Positions 23,669-35,859 of a stretch of 64,000 nt of DNA are shown in pieces. Source of the DNA: Planoprotostelium fungivorum (lineage: Eukaryota > Evosea > Variosea > Cavosteliida > Cavosteliaceae); contig MDYQ01000419.1 of NCBI GenBank assembly GCA_003024175.1, positions 62,001 to 126,000 of the forward strand, written 5' to 3'. The stretch's first letter is position 1, and each line of letters starts with the position of its first letter. Made by a program: the position numbers and the translations under genes. Below the pieces are notes generated by a model that was not told where the DNA came from, searched no databases, and was given only the letters and a program-made list of their open reading frames with translations.

Positions 23669-26648
23669 TTACATCATCACCATAACTGCAAATAGCACGG
23701 CGACGAATGAGACTGCCCTTGTGACTCCTCCTCCGACGATGTTGTTCTCTCCTTGCCCTCCCTGTGTGATGACACCCACGGTCGAGCTGGTCTTCACTGG
23801 TTCCACCAACACTTGACCGATTCCTCCAAAGTAGCACGCTTCGTTTCCTTGCGTTCCATAGTTCTTGAGGTAGTACTGGTTCATGGCAAACGAGGCTCTC
23901 TGCAGCGTGTTGCAAGAAGTGTAAGGTCCGTCCGAGTTCAGCAGGGTGCACAGAGTGGGGTTGTTGCTGCAGATGTACTCGAGGGCGAGACCGACGGTGG
24001 TGCCGTTCATGGCGGCGGGGTCCTCTGAAGTGGTGTGGCAGTCGAGAGAGTTGTACATGCCGTGGCAGACGGTACTGTTGGAGACGACGCTCCACTGAAT
24101 CTTGCCGATGCCATCAAAATAGCAAGCGGCATCGCCGGCGGCGGCAAAGTTGTCGTTGTAGTACTGGTTCATGACCCAAGTGGCCTGCTGGGTCACGGAG
24201 CATTGTGCGTACCGACCGTCGGCCCCGTACAGATCTGTACAATACGCCGGGTAATTCGAGCACACGTAATTCAGAATGTCTCCGACTTGCGTTCCGTTGA
24301 GGGCACTTACGTCCGAACTCGTCGTCCTGCACTGTGCACGGTCGTACACGGTCTGACAGTCCGTGGCGTTGTAAGGAATGCTCCTGTGTATGGTTCCGAG
24401 GCCGCTGAAATCACAGGTGGAGTCTCCCAATATCTTGGCGTACTTGTCATAGTAAGCACTCATGGCATAAGAGGCTTTCTCGGCCGTGCTGCAGCTGGCA
24501 TACTTTCCGTTGACGCCGCTGAGGGGGGAGCAGACTTGAGCTCCCAGCTCGCTGCAGATGAAAGCCAGGGTGAGGCCGGCCTGCGTCGCGTTGACTTGGT
24601 TCGTGTCTCTCGACGTCGTTCGGCAGCTGAGAGAATCGTACATCCCACTGCAGAGATCGGCATCGTAAGGTGTCGCCCTCTGTATGTTGCCCACTCCATT
24701 GAAATCGCAGGCGGCATCGCCCAACGTGGAATAGTAAGTCGAATAGTATCGATCCATGGCGTACGATGCCTTCTGGGTGATGGAGCATTGAGAGTAAGGA
24801 CCGTTGTAGCCTCTCAGATCAGTGCATAATTCCGGGTTGTTTGAGCAGACGAAAGAGAGGGCGTCTCCCACGGCTGTGACGTCCACCTTCGTGGCATTCT
24901 CTGATGCGGTGCGGCAGGATGATGAGGTGTACACTTGATGACACAGGGTCTGGTTGGCTGCGGGTAAGTTGAGGACACCGAGACCGTTGAAATTACAGGC
25001 GGAATTTCCTTGCGTGTAGACAAAGTCGTTGTAGTACTTGTTCATGGCATAAGTTGCCTTTTGAGTCAAATTGCAGCGGAAATAGGGAGAGGTAGAAGCG
25101 TTGAGTGGAGCGCAGTACTGAGGGTAGTGACTGCACAGGTAATCCAAGGTGTTCTGCACGGAACTTCCGAGGCCGCTCGGATTCTCCGCGGAAGTCCTGC
25201 ACTGGGCCAACTTGTACATGTCGTGACAGGCCTCCGGTGTGGAAGCAGAGTGAATCTGTCCGATACCATTGAAATAACACGCGTCGTCTCCCTGTGTGTA
25301 AGAGTACTGCGTGTAGTACTGATCCATGACGTAAGAGACCTTCTCTACCGCATTGCAGTGGGCGTACTTTGCTCCGACCCCACGTATGGCGGTGCAGTAC
25401 TGAGGGTAGTAGGTGCAGAGATAACTCGTCGTCTGGCCCACAATGGTGGCGTTGACTTGGTAGATGTTCTCAGAGAAAGTCTTGCAAGTTAAAGCGGAGA
25501 ACATGGCCTGACAATCGGCGGCGACGTTCGTGCTGATGGGTGAGACGGTGTAAGTGCTCTGAGTGAAGGTAGAGGGAGCATTGGCGCAGTGAAAATTGGG
25601 GGTCGTCTTTAGAGTGCGGTTGTTGTTGAACAGACCCCACTGTGCTTCTCTTCCGGATTTAAATTCCTGATTGAAAGCTTCGAACCAGAACATGGGTATC
25701 TTCTCGGTGAAAGTTCTGCAGGCCATGTTCTGAACGAACCAAGTGAGGGTGGTGAACGTGGACTGGATGAGATGTCAGACATCGCGATGCGTGATGATGG
25801 ACTTACGTTTCCGGCCTTGACGTCATAGGTGGACCAGCCAGTCTCCCCGATCCACACGTCCGTGTTGGTGCTGGCGTAGATCTTCTGGGTGTCGCGGACC
25901 ATCTTGACTAAGATGTCTTCGGTCGAGCTGTCGCTGGCGCTAGAGATGGTACCTCCCTGGTAGATGGGGAAGATCTGATGTTATTAGAGGTCGTGTGAGA
26001 TGGCGTGATGATATCACATTGATGAGGACCATGTCACAGACTGTGGCCAAGACAGTGTTCTTCTGGATGGCACTGGTGGTGTCTGCGTAACCGATGGGGA
26101 AAGTAAAACCGTAATCTCGGGTCCAATTCTGATGGAATGTCAATGAGATGGAGGTGAGAGGAGAGAAAGAGAGGGCTCACCTTAACGAGTGCAATACGTT
26201 GGACGACGGTGGCGACGGGAAGATCATTTCTCCAGATGGATTCGGTTCCCACAGAAGCACCAATGATGGTATCGTGAACTTGGTAGTTGTCCTCAAGCCA
26301 CTGTAAGATGTAGAGTTGATAGTAAACCATGTCCAGGGGATCGTTCTGGAATCCAATGAAAACCTGCATCATGTCGTGAGATTCGAGAAAACGATCTTCT
26401 TCCTCCACCTTCATGCCCAACTGTTGAGCGGCTCTGACGGTGTAGTTACCTTGGTTGCAGTCTTGCATGTTGTAGATTCGAATGCGATTCGTGAAGGGCT
26501 TCAGGAGAACGAGATCCTGGTAGACCTGGTCGTATGTGGGACATGAGGCAGTCTTGTTCCTCTTGGCGGTATAGTCGATGCCCCAGATTTCGGCGCTAAC
26601 TAGCGAGAGCGAGATGACTAAGAACAGTGCTACGTTCAGCCCCTTCAT
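23669..26648 (-). CDS. Secreted GH17 beta-1,3-glucanase with six X8/CBM43-like repeats
   Basis: A signal peptide (MKGLNVALFLVISLSLVSA) precedes a GH17 domain. It has GIDYTAKRNKTASCP, TNRIRIYNMQDC, the acid/base Glu block IIGASVGTESIW and the nucleophile block WIGETGWSTYD, so both catalytic Glu appear present. After about 330 residues come six repeats of about 80 residues, each starting like CHGMYNSLDCHTTSED and containing a Cys-rich X8/CBM43 pattern (SYVCSNNP..C, then SYAMNQYY and ACYFDGIG). The C terminus is small residues then a hydrophobic stretch (VSFVAVLFAVMVMM), suggesting a GPI signal or membrane anchor. X8 modules bind beta-1,3-glucan. The repeats lie in one long exon. Probable role: remodelling or digesting beta-glucan at the cell surface, cyst wall or prey wall. 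Confidence 0.88.
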
Positions 26649-27059
26649 CTTCCAAAAGTTCTGTTGTCGATTAATGATAAGACACAGAGAGGTATCGCCC
26701 GTCAAGCGAATGATGTGTGTCTATGATGAAAGAAAACGAAAGAGGACGAAATATAGAAGATGAGGACTTACGGTACAGCTGGTAGTGTGGAGAGAGAGGT
26801 GAGAATGAATGGTCGGAAACCTGGCTCAACCTTAAGGTACGCGCTCTAAAGGTAGATCTGTAGATTCGGTAGAAAACTCATAACTACCACCTTTACCTTG
26901 TCAGCCTCGCCCAGCTTTAAAACGTTTACCTCGCACCATAAAATACCACCGAAAATCCATCGTTTGAGGTACTACGGTCACAGTGGTGAGAACAAACAAC
27001 TCATGATAATTGTCCACCACGAACGAGAAGACAAGATTCTACAAGTGTCTGTATGGTTC
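26649..27059. other. Intergenic stretch upstream of the glucanase
   Basis: About 410 bp between the glucanase start and the STAT stop. No coding frame or repeat recognised; it should contain the glucanase promoter. Confidence 0.45.
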
Positions 27060-29338
27060 TCAATGGAGGAGCGTGTGATCGTATCCCGATGATGGTTGGT
27101 CTGTCGGTTGTTTCTTCGCGTTGTAAGTCTCCAACACCAGCTCCTTGTCCACAATTCGATGCTTCTCTAATCCAGTGATCTCGTAGTTGATCTGGAGGAA
27201 CTTTTGGAACTGCGGCGAGTCTGCGAGGAAATCGGGCAGCGTCTTCTTTGGAGCCCACACATCATCTTTCGTGATGAGATAATGTCTGACCCTCTTCTCT
27301 GGATCCGTCTCGTCTATGACGTAGCCGATGGCAAACGTGCCGGGGTTGCTCTCCGATAGACGGATTAAGAAGGTGCCCACGTCTTGATTCACCAACGCAG
27401 CGTTGACGGTGTCGCGGGGGACGTACCCATAGATGAGCCTGGGAAGGTCAGGGAAGGTGGCGCGTTGTAGATGTCCCACCCGTGCTGCCACATGGAGCAG
27501 AGGTGGCGTTGATAGCGGAGCTTCTGCAGGCCCTTACCGAACCAGGCCCAGAAGTCATCGAACATTTTGATCGTGATGTTACTGTTGCCACCGAAGAATT
27601 TGGCTGAGATGTACTGCAGCTCGGATCTTGATAAGAAGCGTTGGGGCTTGACTGGATCTTGTCGAGTGGCTCTTAGAAAGTGTCGCTGGAGGAGGTTACC
27701 GAAGAGGGCCCAGGGAACTTGTGTGTCGCTCTGTTTCCGTCAGTGTGATGATCGCCAATGCCGATGATGATCGTGATGGCATGATGGACGATGGTGATGA
27801 TGATGACGATCGGCTCACGCTCTGGAAAGACTCTGCACGTAAGAGGAGGCCGTCCGACTCTTCAAACTGACACTCGTTCGTAATGACAACGAACGGATGA
27901 GACGGATTGGACTCCACGGGAATGACCGCCCCTCCCCTCAACTTCACTTGCATGTCAAACTTTAAAGTCGCGAGATTCTTCCTCGTTCCGTTGAGAAACT
28001 TGATGTTGAACTTTGCAATTTTCGTGTTGGGGTCCATGTCCTCCTGCTCGTTCTCGATGTTTTTAGAGGGTGTACCCTTTGGTTGTGTCGAGTCCATGTT
28101 GACGACGACGTGCAGCTGTGAGATGGTCTCGATGTCAACGTGGGCACCGGTCATGAGTTGAACGGCGACCGGCTCTTCTGTGGGTCTTCCTTTGGTCAGA
28201 ACGGCGGGAAAAGGTTGTTGGATGATGACGAGGGCGATGTAACTGGAAGAGTCAGGGAGAAGTGGTGGAAAATTCGATCACCATCGTGGAGGGTTGGATG
28301 GTACTTTCAGTGACATGAGCTCCTGATGATACAACTCCAGCTGCATGCTCTGCGTCTGGAGATCTTGGTGGAGGTAGAAGGCTTTGTTCACCTTTTCGTC
28401 ACGTTAAGGTCTGAAGAATAAAATCTTTTGAAACCGATTTTTTTGAGAGATGGTATAAGAGGATGAGCGTTACCTCGTTGGGGGCGAAGATGTTGCTTCG
28501 ACCCAAGTGAGCGAGCATCTGCAGCTGTTGGTCGATATTTCTCTTCAACTCTTCGTGCATCTGATTCAACTTGTGAAATTCTTCATCTGAGACGGCATGC
28601 ATGACTTTGAATTGGAGGTTTCTTATGTTCTGGAGATCTTCCACCTGTTGTATTGTGACGAAGAGGATGAGAATGAAAGGTTCACCTGCTTGTGATAGAA
28701 GGCCTCGATCTGTTGTAGCATGTGACTGCTGGGTTCGGCCGTTCTGGCAAAGTCTCTGGCACTGTTGTCACGATACGTTCCGTTCATCTGTGGAGATAGA
28801 GGTCGCTTCTGTGGGTAAACGGCTCCATTAGTTGATGCATTTGCATTTGGATCTCGAATCGATGGCAGAACGATGGGAGGTGTTCCAAGGCCACCGAAAG
28901 AAGGTCCAGGGCTGTGGACGGCCGAGGGTGTGAAGAGGGGAAGGGGGGAAAATGCAGACGAAGATGAATTGTTGAGACCGGTGTTGAGACGCTTCGTGGG
29001 AGGGTAGAAGGAAGATTGAGAGATTCCACTCGTGCTGCTGGTGAGAAAACCTAATGTGATGTCGTCAACGATCGAGAATGATGGAGAGGGAGTATACCTC
29101 CACTCGACTGGAAGGCACCAACATCTTGTGCCTCGGGGAAGGTGATGTTGCCGGATGCGGTCAGAGTAAACCCAGCGTCCATTTCATTGCTCCTGAGCCG
29201 ATTCAGTCTCTCCTCCTTCGTTTCAATCTTATCAGAAAGAGAGAGGTATAGATCGAGTCGCGCGAGAATGTATATCTACCACGATGATACGATTAACGCC
29301 ACTCACTCTAAACCGAGGAGCTGATGGATATCACTCAT
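27060..29338 (-). CDS. STAT-family transcription factor
   Basis: Start [10 protein letters not shown] (29338). A helical N-terminal region includes [24 protein letters not shown]-binding beta-barrel region has [12 protein letters not shown] and [16 protein letters not shown], and a linker has [18 protein letters not shown] and [17 protein letters not shown]. The SH2 domain follows an intron and reads [32 protein letters not shown] (pTyr-binding Arg in LIRLSES) and RVRHYLI. The extreme C terminus has a Tyr ([10 protein letters not shown]), the likely phosphorylation site for SH2-mediated dimerisation. Layout and the short C terminus match Dictyostelium STATs. STATs occur in animals and amoebozoans, so this gene guides the taxonomic call. 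Role: signal-dependent nuclear transcription control. Confidence 0.92.
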
Positions 29339-29923
29339 TCCATTAGATTGGTGAGTCCAATCTGTGCCTTCTTGGGTGGCCATTGTCGTCGGGTTATGCA
29401 GTTAAGTTCGGTGAAGGGATTCGTTGATGTGCGGAGTCTGTGGAAGTGAACTCTCCTCTCTGTTTTCGAGGAATATCCTACAGCGAGACGGTCGTGGTCT
29501 CCTGTATGGTCACACGCTGCCGATGAGCTTTTTCTTCCGAACAAACCGAAAGGTTCTTACATCGGAAAAGACTTAATTCCTCTCTACAACAACTTCCTCC
29601 CACACAAGTGTGTTCGATGACCAATGGTCTCACTCTCCGTATATTAGAGAGGTCTACGAAATGGGACTGTTCGTTGGCTGCTTTCTTCAGCCGATGACGC
29701 TTGAAAAGTCGCACCTGCCACGGAAATCACGGGAATAATGACTCCATTCCAGCAAGACACATCCCATAGTAACGCTTAAGACGTTATTGAATCGATATCT
29801 TGCTCTAACAAAGTCACAGCGGGATGATCGATGGACATCTCAACGACATCCACTCGAAATTTGATTGGCTTACAGATCTTAGCCGTGTGCTGGGTTCCAT
29901 TTCTCAAACAAAATAAGATACAC
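29339..29923. other. Stretch between divergent genes, no secure gene
   Basis: About 585 bp between the STAT start and the next plus-strand start. A minus-strand frame (29714-29478) encodes a basic Cys-containing peptide and another overlaps it, but neither has a motif or clear splice partner. Could hold 5' UTR exons or a shared promoter. Confidence 0.4.
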
Positions 29924-30433
29924 ATGACAACAGCAACACAAGAAGAGGAGAGAAAGAGAGCTCTGTGGGCGAGGGCGGCTCTGAAAGGTGAAGATGATTA
30001 CATCACAGCAGCCGTTGACGTGAAAAGGCATCGACGTGAAAGATAAGAAGACAGAACAAGGGGCAAGACTGGGAGCGAAGAGTGCCTCTCTCGGTATACG
30101 TATAGCAAGAAGGATGAGCTTGACGATGGCGAACATCATCTTTGGTGACGCTTCACATACTCATCCAGATCAACTTCTAACCAGCTCAGGAAAGGAGGTG
30201 ATCGATGAGAACCGGGTGCAGCCGTCACCACATGATCTCATACGCGGTGGTTTCACTGCAACCCAAACATTGGTCACTTATGCTCAGGGTGTCAACGTGG
30301 TGTGGGGAAGGCTGTTAGTGGTGTGGCGTCTGACATGGTGAGAGAGACAGAACAAAGGAGGTACATTCGAAACGAAGAGATGAAGGAGGAGAAGAGGAGG
30401 AAGAAGGCAATGAAGAAGGATCGATCCTTATAA
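29924..30433 (+). CDS. Unrecognised small basic helical protein
   Basis: Start MTTATQEEERKRALWA. Three short introns (starting near 29990, 30144 and 30246) can be removed by GT-AG rules with frame kept, giving DKKTEQGARLGAKSASLGI, RMSLTMANIIFGKEVIDEN, then GCQRGVGKAVSGVASDM and a highly charged tail MKEEKRRKKAMKKDRSL. About 125 residues, basic. An upstream ATG at 29831 adds a hydrophobic stretch but its frame stops at once. Family not recognised. Confidence 0.5.
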
Positions 30434-30638
30434 AATGTAAATATGACTGTAGATCGGTGCCTCCCATCATTAAACGAAAACTGTTCAATCTCCATCACAG
30501 CGTGGTCATCATTGTGTGCAGTGGTGGAGTGAAAATAAATGAATTTAAATGAGTCGTTGTAATTGGGACCGGCGGTTGGTTTGTTTGTGCCGATCATCAC
30601 GTGCCCAGCATTGACATACAGGGAAGGGACACATCACG

Positions 30639-31661
30639 ATGGCGAAGACAAAAAAGACCACTCGTAAACCCAAAGTAAGATCTCACTAATCGATTCGAAC
30701 GATGAGTGACCCCAGATTGAGAATGAAAAGAAACCTGTCAAGAAGGAAGAATCAGAAGAGGAAGAGGAAATAGAAGAGAAGAAAACGAAGAACAACAAGC
30801 GAAAAGTTCAACAGAAGACAAGTGCAAAATCACCACAGAAGAAGAAGAAGGTGGAGAAGAAGGCAGAGAAGAAGACACCTACCAAGAAAAAGGTCAAAGA
30901 AGAGGAAGAGGAAGAGAATGAGGAAGATGATGAAGAGAATGGAGAGGACAAGGACAGCGATGAGGAGGATGAAGAGCCGGTGACAGATTTTCACCAACAT
31001 CTTAGATATTCCATCACATCCTCCATCTGATCAAAAGACAGCGTACCCCTGGACCTCTATTCAAGACGCCAACAAAACACACATACGGTAGAAAGACACC
31101 GACGAGTTCTCCCGCTACCGCTGCCCCATTACCTGTACCACGCGATGAAGATGCAGATCTGAAGCCACTCAAGCTCGAACTCTCATCGCCAAAGTGAGTG
31201 ACAATGACTTCGAGAGATCCTTGTTCTACATGAAGATGAGAAGCAAGTCAACTGAGACGAAAATCAGGAAGGAGACATCAGATGCCACACCCACAAAGAA
31301 GACACCAAACGAGCAGAAGAAGGCAGCAGAGAGAAAGAACTTTGGAATCAAACAGGTGAGAGATACTATCAAGACTGTCCTCTTATCATCTCCAGGAAGG
31401 AGAGACACCAACAAAAGACACTAGTGAGCCATGCTTCATCATCATCTTTTTCATCTCCGACATCCATACGTCATCCTAACACATGACATAGTTAAGACGA
31501 ACGCCGTTCTGGCAGGTTCGAAAGACAGTCAAGAAGAAGAGAGTCGAGCCGAAGAGAAGCAACCCTCATCTCAGGATCTCTTAAAGAGGACGAAAGAGTT
31601 TTACGATGACGTGGACAACCAACCCTTCGAAGAGCTCTTTGAGGTCGACCAGAAGAAATGA
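30639..31661 (+). CDS. Lys/Glu-rich, probably nuclear protein
   Basis: Start MAKTKKTTRKPK, then long alternating Lys and acidic stretches (KKPVKKEESEEEEEIEE, KDSDEEDEEPVTDF). A Thr-Pro rich part (FKTPTKHTYGRKTPTSS) could be phosphorylated by proline-directed kinases. A further basic block and a C terminus KEFYDDVDNQPFEELFEV follow. The composition is that of chromatin or nucleolar proteins; no domain recognised. Its stop lies 17 bp from the stop of the convergent IGHMBP2 gene. Confidence 0.65.
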
Positions 31662-31678
31662 CACGAACAACGACCTCT

Positions 31679-34600
31679 TTACTTCTTATCCTTCTTCTTC
31701 GTCTGTCTCTGCGTGGCGGCCTCGTCGATCTGATGACGTGTCACACCACCATCACCGACATCATGCAATCACCTTCTTATTCAATATTTTAGACAGAACC
31801 TTCCTGTCTTCCTGCTTCAACGGCTTCTTCTGTGGAGCTCCCGTTACGACCGCCTTTCCATTCTTCATCCACTCCCCCCTCGCCTTCTTCTTCGCTGCAT
31901 CTCCACACCCGTGGACTTCTGCTTGGACGTGGCTCGCACAGAATTTCTTGCCGCAGAACTGACACGTGTTGTTGATGAGAGATAGAGGACGAGTGCAGTG
32001 TCCAAAGTTACACTCTTTGTTCCTTGCATGAGATTCAATCGAACGTCTGCGTGATGTGAGATGACTCACGCCTGCATGGCCTTCAAGAGGAAATTCTCTT
32101 CCTTCTCTACCTTCTTTGCCGCTTCTACTTTCTTCTTTTCGATGAGCTGCTCCTTCGCTCGCTTCTCTCTCTCCTTCGTCTCTTCTTCCCTCTTATTTCT
32201 TTCAGATGTAAGTCGAGTGGTTCGTGTTCTCACCTCTTCAACTTCCATTCTCTTCTCTTCTTCCTTCTCTTCTTCTATTCGTGTGTCATCATCGATCGAT
32301 GATGTGATTGGATGATGTGATAAGGTTTCACCTTCTATCGCCTCTTCTTTCAGATTTTCGAATAGGTTCGAAGATTTCTTCACACGGAGAGGTGCAGCTT
32401 CGGTCTTTATAACCTCTTCTCTCTCCCTCTTCTCTTCTTCTCTCCTCTCTTCTGCTTCTCTCTTCTCCTCCGTCTTCGTGATTACGAGGTGTCTGTTCTC
32501 TCCTGTGGAGTATGAGTCAAACGTCCTCTCATAGAGGGTACCTTCTCCCTTGCTCTGGTGACCTAGTGAATATCTCTCACACAGTTCGTGAATGTATCTT
32601 CTCTCGAATGCATTGAGAGAAGAGGGTAGGGTCAGTGTGATGTCATCTGACGTACTACAACGAGTCAATAGGAGATACGTAACATGACTTCTCACCGGAA
32701 TTTCTCGATCGTTTCGTCCAAGTGGGTGGGGAGGGATGAGGGGTCTTGACTTTCCGAGATTTTTCCTTCCTTTTTCTCCCTCTTTTCCTCAACTTTTACC
32801 TGCTTTTTCTTCTCCTTCTTCTTTGGTTCCCTCTTCTTCGTCACCGTATCTGTCGATGTGAGTGAAATCTAACAGAAAATTCGACCACTTCACCTTTCCC
32901 GCCCAAAAGTTGGGACAGAACGTCACTCTGCGTCTTCACCTCTCCACCCTCTCCTCCTTCGTTCTGCTGAACGAGAAAAGGCAGGGAAGATTCCATATAG
33001 TCCACACCACCCACACACTGATGGTATCAGATCATACGACATCTCATACGACATCTCACCTGACCCTTGTCGTACATGTACTCGATCAGATCCTTCAGAA
33101 AAGGCGACACGGACAACGTCTCGGAATCTCCGATGACCGTCAGATGTCTCCTCGCTCGCGTCAGGGCCACATCTATCATCCATCAGCCTCCCTCCTCTCT
33201 ATCTATCTCACTCGTCCTCCTGTCTTCGCTCAAGAAACCGATCTGTGAAGAGTTGACACTCGGGTGTTTCGCTCGCTCACCTGCCCCTTCTCATTCGATC
33301 GAACGAAAGAGATGATGATGGCTTCCTTCTCTCTTCCTTGGAATCCATCTACACTGCCCACTTCTACCTTGAGGCTGACGAACTTCTTCACCATCGATAC
33401 CTGCCGAATCGTCAAATGTTCTCACAATGGAGAAGTTGGAGGATGGTCACCTGTGCGTTGTACGGGCTGATGACTGCGATCTGTTCTTCTCTGAGTCCGA
33501 GATGGAGCAGCTGCTCCACGTGATTCTTCACCAACATCGCTTCGTTCTCGTTCGATTTTGATTCCTGGAGGAGAGTGAGGAACCACACGATGTCTCTATA
33601 TCTACCCCGTCTGCTCCCTCTGCTTCTGGATATGAACACCCGGCGGTGTCGATAAAGAGCAGAGGTACGTGAGATAGAGTGTCGGTCTGTGTGGAGACGG
33701 ATGGAAGGTCTTTCAGTAAGTGCCTCGCATTCGACTCGTGAGCAGTCAATCGATTGTCGTAGAGACGTCTGGACGGCCACGTCATGATATCTTCGTGCAT
33801 TCGGTATTGTACCTGATGGTGTGAGAGGAGACGGAGGTGGAGAACGTTCACCTCTAACATGCGTGTGATGTTCTTGTGATGTGATTGCAATCGATCGAAG
33901 AGAGTAATTTGTAAACCTGGAGACGGATGAATAGATCGATCTACAACGAGACGAACCTTTCTTGGCGGCTTCTTCACTCTTGATGGTGGGTCCCAATTGA
34001 CACGGGTCACCGGCCAGAATAATCGTGCCACCTCGTTTCAACTTGAGAATTGGGATCCAGCAACTGGCTTCGATCGTTTGAGCCTGTTCATATCGTCAGT
34101 GATGATGTCATCCGTGATGAGATCAGATCCATCATCCATCATCTCACCGCTTCATCGATGATGACGACATCAAACTCCATGTCTTGAATGTGTCTATCAG
34201 CCGCTCCCACGTTCGTGGTCAGTATGACATCTGACGTGCCGACGATCTCTCGTATGACCTACACATCTCATTCTCCCGTTCCCTCCCTTGACATCCACAC
34301 GTGAACCTCCTCACCCTCTTCTCACGCTGCACCAATTCCCTGCGAAGAGAACTGAGATCACTCCTCATCCTGTATCTCTCTCCCTTGTCTCTCGATTTCG
34401 ACATCTTTCGGATGATGTCGTTCATCTCCTTCCTCACGTCTTTCACGATGTCGCTGCCTTCATCGTTTGCGATGCGAGCCTGATGGACATCAACTCTCGA
34501 TGTGACGAATCGTCCATGCACTCACATCGAGTGAATGCTCCACAACTTGGGGGAGTAACCTGGCCGGATGCCCGATTCTGAGAAATTTCTTGCCCTTGAG

Positions 34601-35746
34601 TTGCTTCTCTGAATGGATCCAGTGGGAAAGCTTCTCCACGATGTTGTCTACGGCCACGTTCGATCCCGCACAAGCCAAGACTCGATTGCCTCGGCTGACC
34701 AACTGTATGATGAGTTCCACCTGTTTCGTTCACCTTATGTCTGATGCATCGTGATGTCATCATCAACTCACCACTGTAGTCGTCTTGCCCGTTCCTGGTG
34801 GTCCGTGAATGAGAGCGACGTCTCTCGCTGACATCGCGAACGATATCGCATCTCTCTGTGAGGAATTTAAACCGGAGTTGTAGATGTGCTCCACGGTCGT
34901 CTGTCTGTCGAATCGTGCCTCGTGACCACCGAACATGACGGATAAGATCTGATTGGCGTCTCTTCCTTCGATGTTTCGAAGAGTCTCTAGAGCTTCTTTC
35001 ATTCGGTTGTGTGTCACTTCGTTCGCCATCCTGATGAAATGAGATGAAGATCATCCGATCGAATGCGATGATCGAACGTGAGAATACGACACGTGAGATG
35101 GAGAGATACAAGGGTGTGATGATGTTAGATCATGGTGAAGGATGTTGCTGTCACATGAAGAGAGAGAAGGTGTGACCACTCGATAGAAGGTCATCCGGAA
35201 AGTCATCGAAAGCTACGGTGATCTTGGTGGGTGATACACGAAGGATGACCCCAGTTGCCGGTTGTAAATCGCTATCGTTCTTTTGAATTGGGACCTGCTG
35301 CTGGCCTTTCGGTGCAGAAGGTGACACCTGTTGAGAGTTTACGAGAGTAGGAGGTGATGGAGATCTCCTGGACGATGCATACCTTGACGATGTCTCCTGA
35401 AGAGAAACGATGAGCAGGCAACCGACCCTCTTCGGTAAGACCCTGAACTGCTTTTGATCCCTCGAACTTCACGAGAGATCTGCCTCCCAGGCCTCGTTTG
35501 CATCAGCCGCTGACATCATACAATGCATCACCTGTGGAGCTGGAGGAGACGACCAACTTTCTCAAACAGATTCCTCGCTTCTGCATCTCAGTTTCGCTCA
35601 GCGAGCCCTGTTATCGGTGAGGATCTTAATGTGAAGATCTCGGATACCTGAGCTGCCTCAGTCGTTTGAATCTCAGCATCTCTCTCCAGCTGCAGCAGTT
35701 CTATTGTCTTCTTGACGAAGTCATCTACAGTAGAATCAAGTGACAT
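31679..35746 (-). CDS. IGHMBP2: IGHMBP2/SMUBP-2-type helicase with R3H and AN1 zinc finger
   Basis: UPF1-like SF1 helicase. Start [19 protein letters not shown]; a beta-barrel region around [16 protein letters not shown]; Walker [16 protein letters not shown]; motif Ia [27 protein letters not shown] (II); [15 protein letters not shown] (III); [12 protein letters not shown] (IV); [20 protein letters not shown] (V); [14 protein letters not shown] (VI). Then an R3H domain ([19 protein letters not shown]), a long charged coiled-coil region and an AN1 zinc finger ([20 protein letters not shown]). This is the full vertebrate-type order. Family role: 5'-3' RNA/DNA helicase linked to ribosomes and tRNA. 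The last intron is about 45 nt and the final exon reads [16 protein letters not shown]. Confidence 0.92.
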
Positions 35747-35859
35747 GACGATGATCAGGTCACGTGGTTTGAAAAATGGGACAAATATGAGCTCCGTTGT
35801 AGATTCATCCCTTCGAATGATGTGAATATGAACACAGACACAATTAGACAAGCTCTTCA

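Noticed and set aside
24035-24829. A 264-residue plus-strand frame and several shorter ones opposite the glucanase
   Set aside because: The minus strand carries a 685-residue frame with clear X8 repeats and signal peptide; the antisense frames have no start context or motif.
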